Notes: generated by a model from the letters alone, not told the origin. Shown: positions 46,067 through 56,439, numbered from the stretch's first letter. The stretch: DNA of 64,000 bases from Laburnicola sp. R22_1 (GCA_014281115.1 JACONQ010000006.1:2232001-2296000), one strand, 5' to 3'. Numbers and translations: made by a program.

Positions 46067-46711
46067 GGTTAGAAAGAAGAAGAGGAGATATTACGTAAGG
46101 TAGAAGCTACATATAGGCACTATTAGCATAGGGCGAAAGATAAAATAGCTAAAAAACTTACCTATTAAGTAACCGCTCCTCCTTAGTAGTGAACGTGGTC
46201 GCACTTAGTAGCTTTATACTCTACGCATCCCTCCTTGTTATATATCTAATCGTAGTATCTGGTCTTTACGCTTATTCTTATATATGCGCGGTGATTCGTC
46301 CTTTAAGTACACTAACGGCGTAGTAAGCACCCGAGAGTTACCCTCTGCCGCCCCGCGGAGTAGCATGTATGGTACGATCTATTTAATGCCGTTTTTATTA
46401 TTCTGCTGCGTGGCTACGCGGTGCTGTCTAATCTTGGTAGCGTTGGGTGATAGCGGGACATTTAGATCGCGTAGCGTAAGAATTATAGTAGAGACATGCT
46501 CTATTAGGGGTAGAGGTAGCTTATAACTATAATTAACGAAGATCTAGTAGGCGGCTAGCTTAAGGCTTGTGTTAAGGTTGTTGTTTAGTCAAGTAGGTGA
46601 GGGTAGGCGCGATATTGCTAGATATAGGGGTTGGCTGGCGATAACTATAGATGAGTCGGGGTTAGATAATGACTGATGACTGTCCTCGAAAGCCTTAAGG
46701 TTCCTCTGCAT
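46067..46711 (-). pseudogene. Degraded intron-containing gene, first fragment (right of Copia N)
   Basis: From a possible ATG at 46711 the minus strand reads MQRNLKAFEDSHQSLSNPDS, then LPLPLIEHVSTIILTLRDLN, QHRVATQQNNKNG and SRVLTTPLVYLKDESPRIYK, to about 46240. A two-base shift then leads to EGCVEYKATKCDHVHY. A 55 bp GTAAGT...gctaat...TAG segment near 46160-46105 looks like a real intron. Stops occur only at RIP-type sites. I do not recognise the family; the length and intron suggest a host or multi-copy gene rather than a transposon. The gene is interrupted by Copia N at 46067. Confidence 0.5.
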
Positions 46712-47100
46712 GAGGGGCAGAGAAGGGCTTAGAGAACGCTAGGAATATTAGGGAGCGACGAGCGGACTGCGCAACGCTTTGGGGGCCCTGCGAATGACAA
46801 TTTAGGCGTCGCGCAGGTTTCTGATCGAGGGCGTTTCCGCGAGGGCATGAGAATGAGGAAAACACGATGGTTAGGTGGAGTTTGTTGTTGACGTCTGATA
46901 TCTCGAGAATCGCGATGGGACGGTGATCTAGCGGCTTGGCGGCGGATTGTCGAGCTCTTACCACTCATGATGCTCATCAAGCGGTTTTATGTATGTACAC
47001 AAATCCTTATCTGTGCCCAAATTCTTACCTGCCTTTGCAAACACCCGCCTATGCGGACTCAGGTCCCTCGATCCCGCCTCATTCAAACACACAACACGCG
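46712..47100. other. Island sequence, no clear gene
   Basis: Balanced composition. Overlapping short frames on both strands (46729-46980 minus reads MPSRKRPRSETCATPKLSF near 46860) could be a mutated N-terminus of the gene to the left, but no motif is recognised. Confidence 0.35.
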
Positions 47101-47163
47101 CGTTTACTTCGCATACATATGGCACTGGAAAAGAGGGATGTGGTGCATATCTTGGAACGAGAG
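47101..47163 (+). pseudogene. Short duplicate of the PD-(D/E)XK-like gene
   Basis: About 63 bases match 29353-29413 (cgtttacttcgcatacat, then gagggatg and catat.ttggaac), corresponding to VYFAYM...HILE of that gene. A two-base insertion breaks the frame. It is the only part found here, so it is a fragment of a second family member. Confidence 0.6.
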
Positions 47164-47352
47164 GTTTCTGTTACCAGCGGCTCCGGACCCTACGGCCGCA
47201 TCGATTGAGACCAAGAGGCGCCGCTGTACTCAAGGTGTCAAAAGCAGGAATGCGAGATCGGAAATGAGGAGGCAGGGACAACGGAAATCGGAGAAAAGGC
47301 GGCGGAAATTGGCAGTCGCAGATGCAGCCGCCTACCCAGACTCTGATTCGGG

Positions 47353-47703
47353 ATGGATACCACAGATATTCTGCCCCAAGCGTACCTTACCATAGATGTC
47401 AACAGTTATGATATAGACATCGCCATTGCCACTCCCTTGAGGATTATCACAGAGCGCTTTCATCTACCCGCGGTTCTCCTGGTTGTTTGTACGGATTCGT
47501 ACTCCTTGTGTGACTGCCTTGCGAAGCTTGGGACAACTAAAGAAAAACGCCTTGTGATCGACAACATGGCACTACGCCAGTTATACGAGTGCCGCGAGAT
47601 TACGGAGATCCGCTGGATCGACGGTGTAACTAACCCTGCTAGCGGCTTCACGAAGCTATTACCAAGTCGCGCCCTAGAACGGTTTATCGACGACCAGGAG
47701 TGA
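47353..47703 (+). pseudogene. Isolated Copia RNase H fragment, open frame of 116 codons
   Basis: The frame matches the C-terminal RNase H part of a Copia polyprotein: DIAIATPLRIITERFHLPA, CTDSYSLCDCLAKLGTTKEK, REITEIRWIDG and NPASGFTKLLPS near the end. No LTR, RT or integrase adjoins it. Unlike the full elements it lacks RIP stops, perhaps because it was too short to be detected as a duplicate. An ATG opens the frame at 47353, but this is probably fortuitous. It is a relic rather than a gene, although expression cannot be excluded. Confidence 0.7.
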
Positions 47704-48172
47704 ACGATTCGAGCTGAGGGCTGGGTGCAGAGACCCATGACTTCTAATTAGTCTATCAGCGTGTGTATATACTAATTCAGTCACTACTGAGAAAGAAAAA
47801 AATTCCAGTGTGTGAATTGCTACCGCTACCGGTATGGCTGGGAATTGGCGCCGGTTAAATTGAGTCAAGAACGCAATTAGGCCTCGCAACGTTATAAAGA
47901 GGTGTTGCACTCTCTACAGCCGTGACGATACAGAAAACAACTAGAATGAGCAATTGATAGAGCACCTTTGCGTTACAACTTTTAGCACTAGTGTTGGAAC
48001 CCATCCAAAACTTCTAGTTGAAGATGTATTTTGTTTATTCATTTCAGAATCGTTGCTATAGTCATGTAGGTTAATCTGTAAACATTCATAGTTTCACAAG
48101 ATATTAATTTTTACATCAGTCTTGGTTCCTTTTCCTGTGGTGCAAATTTCTAGGAGAAGATGTACTCTAGAT
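47704..48172. other. 3' flank of the lysyl-tRNA synthetase gene
   Basis: Non-coding, without obvious repeats. It should hold the 3' UTR and polyadenylation region of the minus-strand gene at 48173-50230; AT-rich stretches lie at 48000-48120. Confidence 0.45.
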
Positions 48173-50230
48173 CTACTTAGGCTTTGTATCTTCGATATGC
48201 ATAGAACCTACGTCTACAATCGTAGAAGCCTTTGGCTTTGGTTGTACAACTTCGTCCTTTATAAATGGAAACGCAAGGACTTCTTTAATGCTGTAATGGT
48301 TTGTTAGAAGCATTACCATGCGATCGATGCCCATACCCCATCCTCCTGTTGGCGGAAGGCCATATTCCATGGCAGTCAAGAAACCTTCGTCGGGTACTTG
48401 CACCTCGTCATCACCCTGTGCCTTCTGTCTTGCTTGTTCTTCAAAACGCAAACGCTGGTCGAAAGGATCGTTGAGCTCGGTGTAGGCATTTACGATTTCC
48501 CGTTTACAGACGAATGCTTCGAACCTTTCGCAAAGACCAGGCTTCGAACGATGACTCTTAGCGAGTGGCGACATCATCTGTGGATGTTGCATGATGAAGG
48601 TCGGATTGATACATCTTTTCTCGATACATTCTCCAACCAGTCTATCCAGCATACGGGCATTTGTAAGTGGAGGAGGGCATTCCACGTTGATCTTAGCAAG
48701 CATGCGCTGTAAGAATTCATGCGTAGCCTCAGTGTGCATCTCTTCACCAGGTGGGAACTTCTCACCACAAGCTTCCTCCAAAGCTGGTATCATCTCGACT
48801 CGCTTCCACGGTCGGCTCCAGTCCACGTTGTAAGTTTCGCCGTGCTGAGTAGTGAACGTAGTCTGGAGAGTTCCGCATATAGCCTGCACCATGCCTTCCA
48901 CCAAGGTTTCCGTGCGGTCCATAACATCATAGACATCTGCGAAAGCCTCGTAATACTCGCACAAGGTGAATTCCGGATTGTGAGTTAAGTCAATGCCTTC
49001 GTTACGGAACTGTCGGCCAAGTTCGTACACTTTGTGAATGCCACCAACAACAAGCTGTTTGAGCGGCAACTCGGTTGCGATACGCAGGGCCAGATTCATG
49101 CCGACGTCATTGTGGTAAGTATAGAATGGCTTAGCTATAGCTCCACCGGGGTTTTTGAGAAGAATCGGAGTTTCAATTTCGTAAAAACCGGCGTTGTTGA
49201 AGTAGTCGCGGATGTATCGAACGATTTTGGCACGCGTCAAAAATGTGTTGACTGTACTCTTATTCATGATCAGGTCGAGATGTCGGTTTCGGTAACGTTC
49301 TTCGCGATCCCTGAAGCCGTAGTGCTCAGATGGAATCTGGTGCAGACATGGTGCGAGGAGAGTGACCGAGTGCGCAGAGATTGACAAGTCACCAAGGGCA
49401 TCAGTACGCTTGGGAGAAGTACGGCAGGGAAAGCCAGTGACACCGACAATATCTCCACGGCGTAGAATGTCGTGTTGCTCAGCAAAAGGAATACTGCCGG
49501 TGTGACCAGCACTGGTAGCCATGATTTGTACCTCGGCGCCGTCAACCGCGACATCGTAGAAACGAAGATTCTTGCCCGAGGTGCGGATGTTATAGATACG
49601 ACATCCAACACTGACAGAACGCCCTTCGACTGTCTCGCCCTTCTTGAGGTGACCAAAGTCTTTCTGGAAGTTGCGCAAGTCGTATGTAACGTGAAATTTG
49701 TGTGGATAAGGATTTGGGGACTGGGTTTCTTTCATCCGTTTGACCCGCTGCGAACGGATCTCAAAGTACTGGTTAGCACTCAGTTCGCCCTTCTCCTCCT
49801 GTCCCTCAGCTCTTTCTTTGATATCTGAAGGGGTCTGGCGATTGACCTCGCCTTCTGCCTTCAACCTCTCTCGTTCGCGTTGTTTCTGCCTTTTCTTCAA
49901 CTCATTCTTGCTGACCCATTGGCCCGTCTCTTGGTCTAGCAAAGATCCGGAGACGCTACCTTCAACCTTACTTCCAACCACTTTCAGATCATTGGCTTGT
50001 TGAGTAACGTTCCCCAGGCCGGCCTTGGCTGCACTAGCTACGTGCTGCTCAGACATTGTGGTTCGGCTACTGAGGCGAGGTGTTGAGAACGAGAGAATAG
50101 ACAGTCGTACGGCGATAGTGGACCGTCGAAGGGCCCGCAGCATACAAGCAAGTCTTGGCGGTATGGGAGACAGCGGCGAAGCAGACGGAAGATATACTGG
50201 TACTTGCCAAGCCTCTCCGTAATGAGTCAA
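48173..50230 (-). CDS. Lysyl-tRNA synthetase, class II
   Basis: It charges tRNA-Lys with lysine using ATP. The uninterrupted 685-codon frame has a eukaryotic-type lysine/arginine-rich extension (about residues 100-170, KKRQKQRERERLKAEGE), NPYPHKF, an OB-fold (about 200-300) and a class II core with motif 1 near 345-370 (GFYEIETP), motif 2 at 405-425 (GRQFRNEGIDLTHNPEFT) and motif 3 at 629-645 (GGWGMGIDRM, Arg637). Three in-frame starts exist: 50230, 50143 and 50056. The segment from Met30 (50143) is Arg/Ser-rich with no acidic residue, like a mitochondrial presequence, while Met59 (50056, MSEQHVAS) looks like a cytosolic start. Dual targeting or a mitochondrial enzyme is therefore possible. 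It is divergent: residues usual in fungal cytosolic enzymes change at Pro389 (usually Tyr) and Leu423 (usually Thr). No RIP damage is seen. Confidence 0.95.
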   Translation of the reverse strand: MTHYGEAWQVPVYLPSASPLSPIPPRLACMLRALRRSTIAVRLSILSFSTPRLSSRTTMSEQHVASAAKAGLGNVTQQANDLKVVGSKVEGSVSGSLLDQETGQWVSKNELKKRQKQRERERLKAEGEVNRQTPSDIKERAEGQEEKGELSANQYFEIRSQRVKRMKETQSPNPYPHKFHVTYDLRNFQKDFGHLKKGETVEGRSVSVGCRIYNIRTSGKNLRFYDVAVDGAEVQIMATSAGHTGSIPFAEQHDILRRGDIVGVTGFPCRTSPKRTDALGDLSISAHSVTLLAPCLHQIPSEHYGFRDREERYRNRHLDLIMNKSTVNTFLTRAKIVRYIRDYFNNAGFYEIETPILLKNPGGAIAKPFYTYHNDVGMNLALRIATELPLKQLVVGGIHKVYELGRQFRNEGIDLTHNPEFTLCEYYEAFADVYDVMDRTETLVEGMVQAICGTLQTTFTTQHGETYNVDWSRPWKRVEMIPALEEACGEKFPPGEEMHTEATHEFLQRMLAKINVECPPPLTNARMLDRLVGECIEKRCINPTFIMQHPQMMSPLAKSHRSKPGLCERFEAFVCKREIVNAYTELNDPFDQRLRFEEQARQKAQGDDEVQVPDEGFLTAMEYGLPPTGGWGMGIDRMVMLLTNHYSIKEVLAFPFIKDEVVQPKPKASTIVDVGSMHIEDTKPK

Positions 50231-50324
50231 GCAAAAAACATGTGATATATTCTTGGCAAGGCTCGCACGAGGGATTGCCCAAGACAGGAATCAGCCTACA
50301 AGCAAATCACAACGAGAGCGGGCG

Positions 50325-50573
50325 GCGGTGGAGTGATGTTTCCGGAGTTCTCGTCATCCAATTCCCATCCAAACTTCATCGCGCGGGCTTGCCGCGGATA
50401 GAGCTGGTCCAGTCGCACGGATACGCATTCCCTGCTCCGCGACCGGGCAGCGGTGGAGTGATATATCCGGCGTTCTTTCTACGAAGCTTGTATCGCGTCG
50501 GCTTACTGCTTGATGGGGCTAGTCCACCCGCACCGAGGCGCTTTCCCCGCCCCGCAGCCGGGCCGTTGCGTTC
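50325..50573. repeat. Diverged tandem duplication upstream of lysyl-tRNA synthetase
   Basis: Two units with a period of about 125 bp start at 50325 and 50450 with GCGGTGGAGTGAT, continue through a shared tccgg.gttct and end with a gaccgggc/gcagccgggc block. They lie 95-345 bp upstream of the longest start codon, in probable promoter DNA. They are GC-rich and not RIP-mutated. Confidence 0.65.
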
Positions 50574-50717
50574 ATGAGGGGAGGGACAGGTTCACTTTCT
50601 GTCAGCGATTCCGGGCTCATAACTGTGACGAGCTAGACAGATAGCGTTCAAATGATCGATTGTTGGGCATACCTCCTAGAGAGGTAAGCTCGGCCATATA
50701 GTGTTCGGCCACATATA

Positions 50718-52373
50718 GTGATCGGCCACCCCACCACAACGCGTTACTCACTTTTTGATCATCTATACTCTCAACACCACGCGTTCAAAATAGATCCTCG
50801 TGAACTAGCAATACAATCTGCTATTAGCGATCTTAATTCTGGTGTTTATACAAGCCAACAGAAGGCTGCTAAGGCCTGGGGCGTGCCCCAATCAACTCTC
50901 CAAGAGCGCATCAACGGTCGCCAACCCAATGCGATAGCTCACTCCAACCAACAGCGATTAACTCCAGAACAAGAGCGCTTTCTAGTAGAGTAGATACTAG
51001 AGGAGGACTCACACGCACAACCTCCATCTCATCCCCGTGTGCGAGAGATGGCCACCCAAATCCTGCACATGAACGGTAACCACGAGCCTCTAGGGCAACT
51101 ATAGGTACCCCATTTCATCACACGCAACCCACGCGTCGCCTCTATCGTCGGCCAAACAATCAAGAGTGCAAGGACTACTGCAGCCAGTCAAGACACTATA
51201 CAAGCCTTTCTTGAGCTATTTAAGCGGACAAGAATAGAGCTGGGCATACAGTATAAAGACATGTGGAATATGGATAAGACTAGGTGCGCACTAGGGGTAT
51301 ATACAAACTCCCAGGTCGTTGCCAGTTCATCAAAGAAGAAGGCTTATATCAAATCCCCAGAGGATCGCGAGTGGGTATCAATCATTGAGACCATCTCAGC
51401 TGTCGGCGTCAAGCTTCAATGCCTAGTCATCTTTAAGGGCAAGCATCTACAGTCAACGTGGTTTCCAGCACAAGACACACCAGATTGGCTCTACACAACA
51501 TCAGAGAATAGATGGACGTCAAACTCAATTGGCTATGAATAGTTGCAGCGTATTTTCATGCCAAATACTTCACCATCTAACAGTGGCTGGCGGCTCCTCC
51601 TTCTTAACAGCCATAGCTCCCACATCCCTATTGACTTTATGTGGCTCTGCAAGGTCAACAAGATCCACCTCTTGTATCTTCCAGCTCACTCCTCACACCT
51701 GCTTCAGCCGTTGGATCTTGCTCCTTTCTCAGTACTCAAATCCAAGTACCGTGGTGAGATACGAGCTCTCTCAGCCCTTAATAACGCAGCACCTATCAAA
51801 AAAGAGCGCTTCGTTATATCATACAACAAAGCTAGAGAAGAAGGACTCTCAGAGCGAGTTATCCGAGCCGGCTAGAGGGCTGCAAGGCTCTGCCCATACA
51901 ACCCAGACCTTGTGCTGCTCTCATCTCAAGTAACTGGCCAGCCAGTCACCCCTCCAGCGAGCAGTCAGGGGCTAGTAACTGCAGATCAAGTCTTCAACAC
52001 CCCTCAGAGCTCACAGGCTCTATATAAGGCTCAACAACAGCTGCTGTTGTCAGAATCTCTCTCACAAAGCACCCGCGTAGTGCTTGGCAAGGCAGGCAAG
52101 GCTATTGCAGAAGCCAACACCAGAGCAGCCCAACTTAAGGCTAAAAATCAACAACTCAAATATCAACTAGATAGTGCTAAGATCACCCGCGTCAGAAAGC
52201 GCGTTCAAGTTAATCCAAATGAGCGCTTCAGTAATGTTGAGGCTATAAAGGCTGCTATTAACCGAGCAGCTGCTTTACAGGCTCAACAGGCAAGTAGTTC
52301 ACTAGAGAAAGAAGCTCAAAAAGCAGCAGCAGCAGTAGCAGCACTTGAACTTAGTTCTATGTGTACTAAATAG
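50718..52373 (+). pseudogene. Pogo/Fot1 transposase
   Basis: One continuous frame of about 550 codons with four stops, after FLVE (near 50993), GQL, GYE (near 51540) and RAG (near 51873), each readable as TGG changed to TAG. The N-terminus has a helix-turn-helix (QQKAAKAWGVPQSTLQERIN) and a CENP-B-type region. The DDE domain has WNMDKTR near 51270, LLLNSHSSH near 51605 with Asn for the usual second Asp, and LLQPLDLAPF near 51710. The C-terminus is a basic, coiled-coil tail ending at 52373, just before the hAT insertion. It is not functional as it stands. Confidence 0.88.
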
Positions 52374-52396
52374 CAATTGTAATTGTTATTATTAAG

Positions 52397-55300
52397 CAGG
52401 GTTGTCAACAACCAAACATGCCTCAATATTTTGTTTGAATTTTGTTTGAATTGACAACGTCAACCAAACAAAAAGCTGCTGCTGCAATTTTGATAGGTCA
52501 AACAAACAAAAGAGGCAATTGCAGTCAAAAAATTTGAAGTTTGTTTGAATCGCTTAGCATACTGTAATGATAAGGTACCCTAGAGTTAGTGATATATTCT
52601 TAGTGTTGATGTAACAATAACTTTCCCAACGCTGCAATTATATAGGTATTCCTATAGTAAACAGAGCAAAAAACGGAGCTTCTTAAGTGGATTGTACCTG
52701 CGTAAAAAAGCCCGCATAACGGATGTGTGCTTCCACTGGCCGCCAGCAACTGATATACATGAATTGCTATTCGGCTTTAGCACCTCCTATCCTCTGTTCC
52801 TCCTCTTTCTTTACGTAGGTAATAAGCTGTTAAAACAATAAATATATATATAATAATCTAAATAAGCTAATATTATAGTGTTGAGGTATTGTAGCAAAGT
52901 GAGTTTGCGCTGTTGCAGCGAAGCCTAAGTTATGTTTATATATTCTGAACCTAGTTACTACTCTTAAAAAATCGTTTGCTATAACCACGCAATAAATCTT
53001 GTCTTCTATAAGTTAAACTATTAAATCAATGTTGCTAAATTAATTCCTGTCGCCTGTTTTACTATATCTCTATTGTTGCGGGCTGCAGAGCGTCGCGCAG
53101 TACGCCTTGGCATGAAGTGGTAATGTTGGCTAGCCGACCGCGTACTTTCCGCGTACCTTGCGCGTCAACGCTTACACACCCACTATACTTTGGCTTACTT
53201 GCCTGCGCCTACAGCTTACTTTTTCGCGCCTTTGCTTACCTTCACGCTTACCATGCCCCCAAAACGAAGCCGCGAGCCTGCTAAGGCATCCGAACCTATG
53301 CCCAAACGTTCCCAACGTGCGCCGAAACCTAGCCAGCGCCTTATGGATAGCCAGCGGCCGCTTACTCCTCCGCCAACCCAGCCGTCTATTGAGGTAGTTA
53401 ACGAGCCGGAGCCGCCTATTGAGGTGCTTGAAAGTACTCTAGAGCCGCGCTCAATAGAGCCACCAACCGAGCTAGAGGAGCGCGCCCAGAGGCCATCACC
53501 ACGGCCTATACTACAAGCCTTACAGGCCGATGAGCCAGCTTGGGAGTTGCTGTTAGTGGCTAATAAGCCGCCTATAGCTACTAAGCCGCCGCGCGCGTTT
53601 AGTAATGCTGCCACAGAGGCTTCAGTAGAGGAGGACGCTGCGCCTAGTGTTAACTTCACCAACTACGAAGGCCTTGACTTGAAGCGCCTGCTGGGCTTCA
53701 ATGTGCCTCTATCCACACCCACAGGCAACATCAGCTAGGTCTTTAGGCACGGCTATCGCCTTCGAAAGCTTGGTACTAACCCTAAGAAGATCTACTTCCA
53801 ATGCAAGCACTGTCACATCAACAGAAAGAAGGGCGGCCTACACCAGACCACTCTGTCAACTACAGCCGCCAACAACCATTTGAAGCAAGACCTTCCCGGC
53901 CATCAGCTCACCAAACAAGGCACTATCGTACACAAGAGGCCGCTCGAACCTGGCCAGAAGTCGCTGCGATAGGCGGAAGAAAACGGGGTCACATTAAGCC
54001 AAGATGCAACGCAGGAGCTGGGTAACTTCGACGTACAAGGCTTCAGGCAAGCTGCAGTGTTATAGCTCGTCAACAACAACAGGCCATTACGCGAGTTTGA
54101 GACTGAGTCCTTCCGCGCGATGATCAGGTTCGCCAACCCAGAGGCAGAGGCGGCGCTATGGAGGTCTCACAACAGCGTTTCGAGGTTCGTGATGAGGCTT
54201 TACAGCTGGCTACAACCTCAAGTCAAGCGCGCCTTGTCTGAGGCCTCTAGCAAAATACACATAAGCTTTGACGGCTGGACTACCAAGGGGGAAGCGCGGC
54301 TTCTTTGCAATTTGTGCGCACTACGCTGACTCTCAAGGCAATATAGTTGACCTTCCCATCGCCTTGCCGCAGCTGGTTGGTGCGCACACAGGCTCAGCGA
54401 TCGCGGAAGCTGTCGTACGAATCCTACGCTACTTTGAGATTTCTAGCAGCAATTTGGGCTATTTCGTGCTTGACAACGCCTACAACAACGATACTGCAGT
54501 TAATAAACTCGGCACAATGTACGGCTTTATCGCCAACGATCGACGCCTCCGCTGCGCTTGCCACATACTCAACCTCGTTGGGCAAACTATTATGTTTGGC
54601 ACTGACTCCGACGCCTTTGATAACGAGCCTAAACACTACAACGAAGAGGAGTTTTATATGAAGCAATGGCGGAAAGATGGTCTGCTTGGCGTGTTTCTTG
54701 ATATTATTAACTACATTAACACGCCAAAACAATGGGGTATATTTGAGGATTGTCAGAACAGCGAAGCAGTTGAGATGCCTGCTGGCGCTACAGCAAGACG
54801 CCGTGAGCCTTTCAAGCCTGGAGTTACGCGTTGGAACAGCTATCATGACTGCTTTAAGCGCGGTGTTGAGCTACAACACGCCATCAACAGCTACTCCTCC
54901 TACCACATACAAGAGACTGAGCACGCTGACGAGCTTGCCAAAAGCAACAACACTAAGCCGCCTATTGTGCCGCAGTGGATGCGATCAGGCGGGCTTGCAG
55001 CTGCAGACTGGGCGGTGATTACCGAGTACATTGAGGTGCTTGAGCCGCTGAAGTCCGCAACTAATCGCTTGCAAGGTCGCGGCAAAGCTGGCACTCACGG
55101 CGCGTTATACGAGGTTATCCCTGTGTTTGAGTCTCTTATTGCTAACCTAGATGCCCGCCTTAGACTGTTTGAAAGCGTCAATTACCTGCCAGACAAGGCG
55201 CCAGAAGATCACGTCGCTATCAACGTACGTGCTGCGCTCAAGAAGGCGAGCAAGTACCTTAATAAACTCCTCAAAATCCCCGTCTACTACACTGCCACGG

Positions 55301-56066
55301 CACTCCACCCACGCTTCAAGAACTACTTTAAACGCTTCTGGCGTAAGAAGCCCGCACAGTTACAAGCTACGCACGCGAGCTTCGAGCAGCTTTGGGCTCG
55401 TTACAAGCCCGCCCTAGCGACAGCAACAACAATAACAACTGCGCCTAAACACGCGATGAGCAGCTTTGACGACGCGATCGATTCGGTACTTGACAACAGC
55501 GACGAGATAATAGGGGTGGCGGATGAGTACGAGAGCTGGCTTAGAGAGCCAACATGGACATCAGAACAGTACAAAACTGGCTGTACAGCTGTCCAATACT
55601 GGTACCAGCTCAAGCCGAGGTATCCCAATTTGTCACGATTGGCGCTGGACGTGTTAACTATCCCTGCCTCCAGCGCTGACTGTGAGCGAGTCTTCTCGGG
55701 TACTGGCGACGTACTTGAGCCACAGAGACGCAAAATGGGCAGCCAACTATTGGCTGCTTTAATTTGTACTCAACGATGGATTCGAGCAGGTTTTAAACCT
55801 CCAAGCGCAAAGGTGGTGGCAACGTACGATGACAATAAGCTCAACGAACAGTTTAGCATACATGAGTGGGAGGAGCCGCCGCCTATAACACCACCAGAGT
55901 CTCTTTCACAGTCCTCTTAAAGTACTCAAAATCAAACAAACAATCAAATAAAAAGCGCCTCTATAGCTCCATCAAATCAAACAAACAAACTACAACACCA
56001 AGAAAGTCGTCAAACAAACAAATTCAGAGCCACAAATTTTGTTTGTTTTGTTTATTGACAAGTCTG
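52397..56066 (+). mobile_element. hAT-family DNA transposon
   Basis: The ends read CAGGGTTGTCAACAA and, inverted, CAGACTTGTCAATAA. A perfect 8 bp target-site duplication TTATTAAG lies at 52389-52396 and 56067-56074, the hallmark of hAT insertion. Both subterminal regions are rich in tttgtttga/caaacaaac repeats, probable transposase-binding sites. It landed just after the stop codon of the pogo transposase. Confidence 0.95.
53253..55920 (+). pseudogene. hAT transposase, near-complete but broken
   Basis: An N-terminal frame (53253-53738; an upstream ATG exists at 53190) begins MPPKRSREPAK and is proline-rich. It leads to a BED-type zinc finger (FQCKHCHINRKKGG near 53790, His near 53880). Next come FDGWTTKG near 54270, the RNase H-like core, and a long open frame 54268-55920 ending in the hAT dimerisation domain (LTIPASSADCERVFSGTGD near 55660). 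Defects: TAG at 53736, stops near 53969 and 54061, and a one-base frameshift near 54287. The 550-residue C-terminal frame is otherwise clean, so this is the least damaged DNA transposon in the window. Confidence 0.9.
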
Positions 56067-56226
56067 TTATTAAGAAATCGCGACTCCAAACTGTGTGGCT
56101 GCTTTAGGTGGGGTAGCCGATCACTATATGTGGCCGACCACTATATGGCCGAGCTTATTCTAGAGCGCTATATATGTGTACACGAGCATTGAAAAGTCCC
56201 TGCCAAGCTCGCGTCACACTTCTTCC

Positions 56227-56433
56227 GGTTTTGGGCTTGCGAGAGGCTTGTCTCGAGCATGCTTCAGGTGATCCGCTGCGCATGATAGCACGTGATAGTT
56301 GGTTTTAGGCTTGCCAGTGGCTTGTCTCGAGTATACTTTAGGTGATTAACGATTTGTGATGGCACGCGATAGCTGGCTTAAGGTGAGCCACCATATGCGA
56401 CAGCTCGGAGGTGATCCACCGCACGTAATAGCT
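56227..56433. repeat. Diverged tandem repeat, about 74 bp units
   Basis: Unit 1 (56227-56300) and unit 2 (56301-56374) align along their length, with ggcttgtctcgag and a terminal cg.gatag. Unit 3 (56375-56433) is shorter but keeps ggtgat.c and taatagct, and a fourth starts at 56434. Differences are mainly transitions. No coding content. Confidence 0.75.
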
Positions 56434-56439
56434 GGCTTG

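Larger units (their letters stand above)
50687..56155 (+). mobile_element. Pogo/Fot1-like DNA transposon with a hAT element inside
   Basis: The terminal inverted repeat is about 47 bp, starting AGCTCGGCCATATAGTG, with TA on both flanks (50685-50686, 56156-56157). It contains repeated TCGGCCA...TATAGTG units. Without the hAT insert and its duplication the element is about 1.8 kb. It lies within the LTR described above. Confidence 0.92.
50611..56218 (-). mobile_element. 5' end of a Copia: primer site plus LTR split by transposons
   Basis: At 50611-50623 the minus strand carries GTTATGAGCCCGG, the primer site seen in Copia L and N, followed by an LTR that starts at 50624 (TGTGACGAGC). The LTR is broken at the TA at 50685 by a pogo-like element and resumes after 56157 to end GCGTCACA at 56218. 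Joined, it is about 124 bp with TG...CA ends. The element interior to the left is cut off within about 50 bp, so this is a truncated relic. Confidence 0.75.

Noticed and set aside
48398..50003. Plus-strand frames across the synthetase gene
   Set aside because: They are antisense to an intact 685-codon gene with clear motifs; no independent evidence of coding.
11250..50230. Link between the lysyl-tRNA synthetase gene and the tRNA-Lys-primed Copia
   Set aside because: The pairing recalls retroviral packaging of the enzyme, but they lie over 35 kb apart with no shared element; nothing in the sequence supports more than coincidence.
53216..53662. Minus-strand 148-codon frame, Ser/Gly-rich
   Set aside because: It mirrors the proline/glutamate-rich N-terminus of the hAT transposase on the plus strand.
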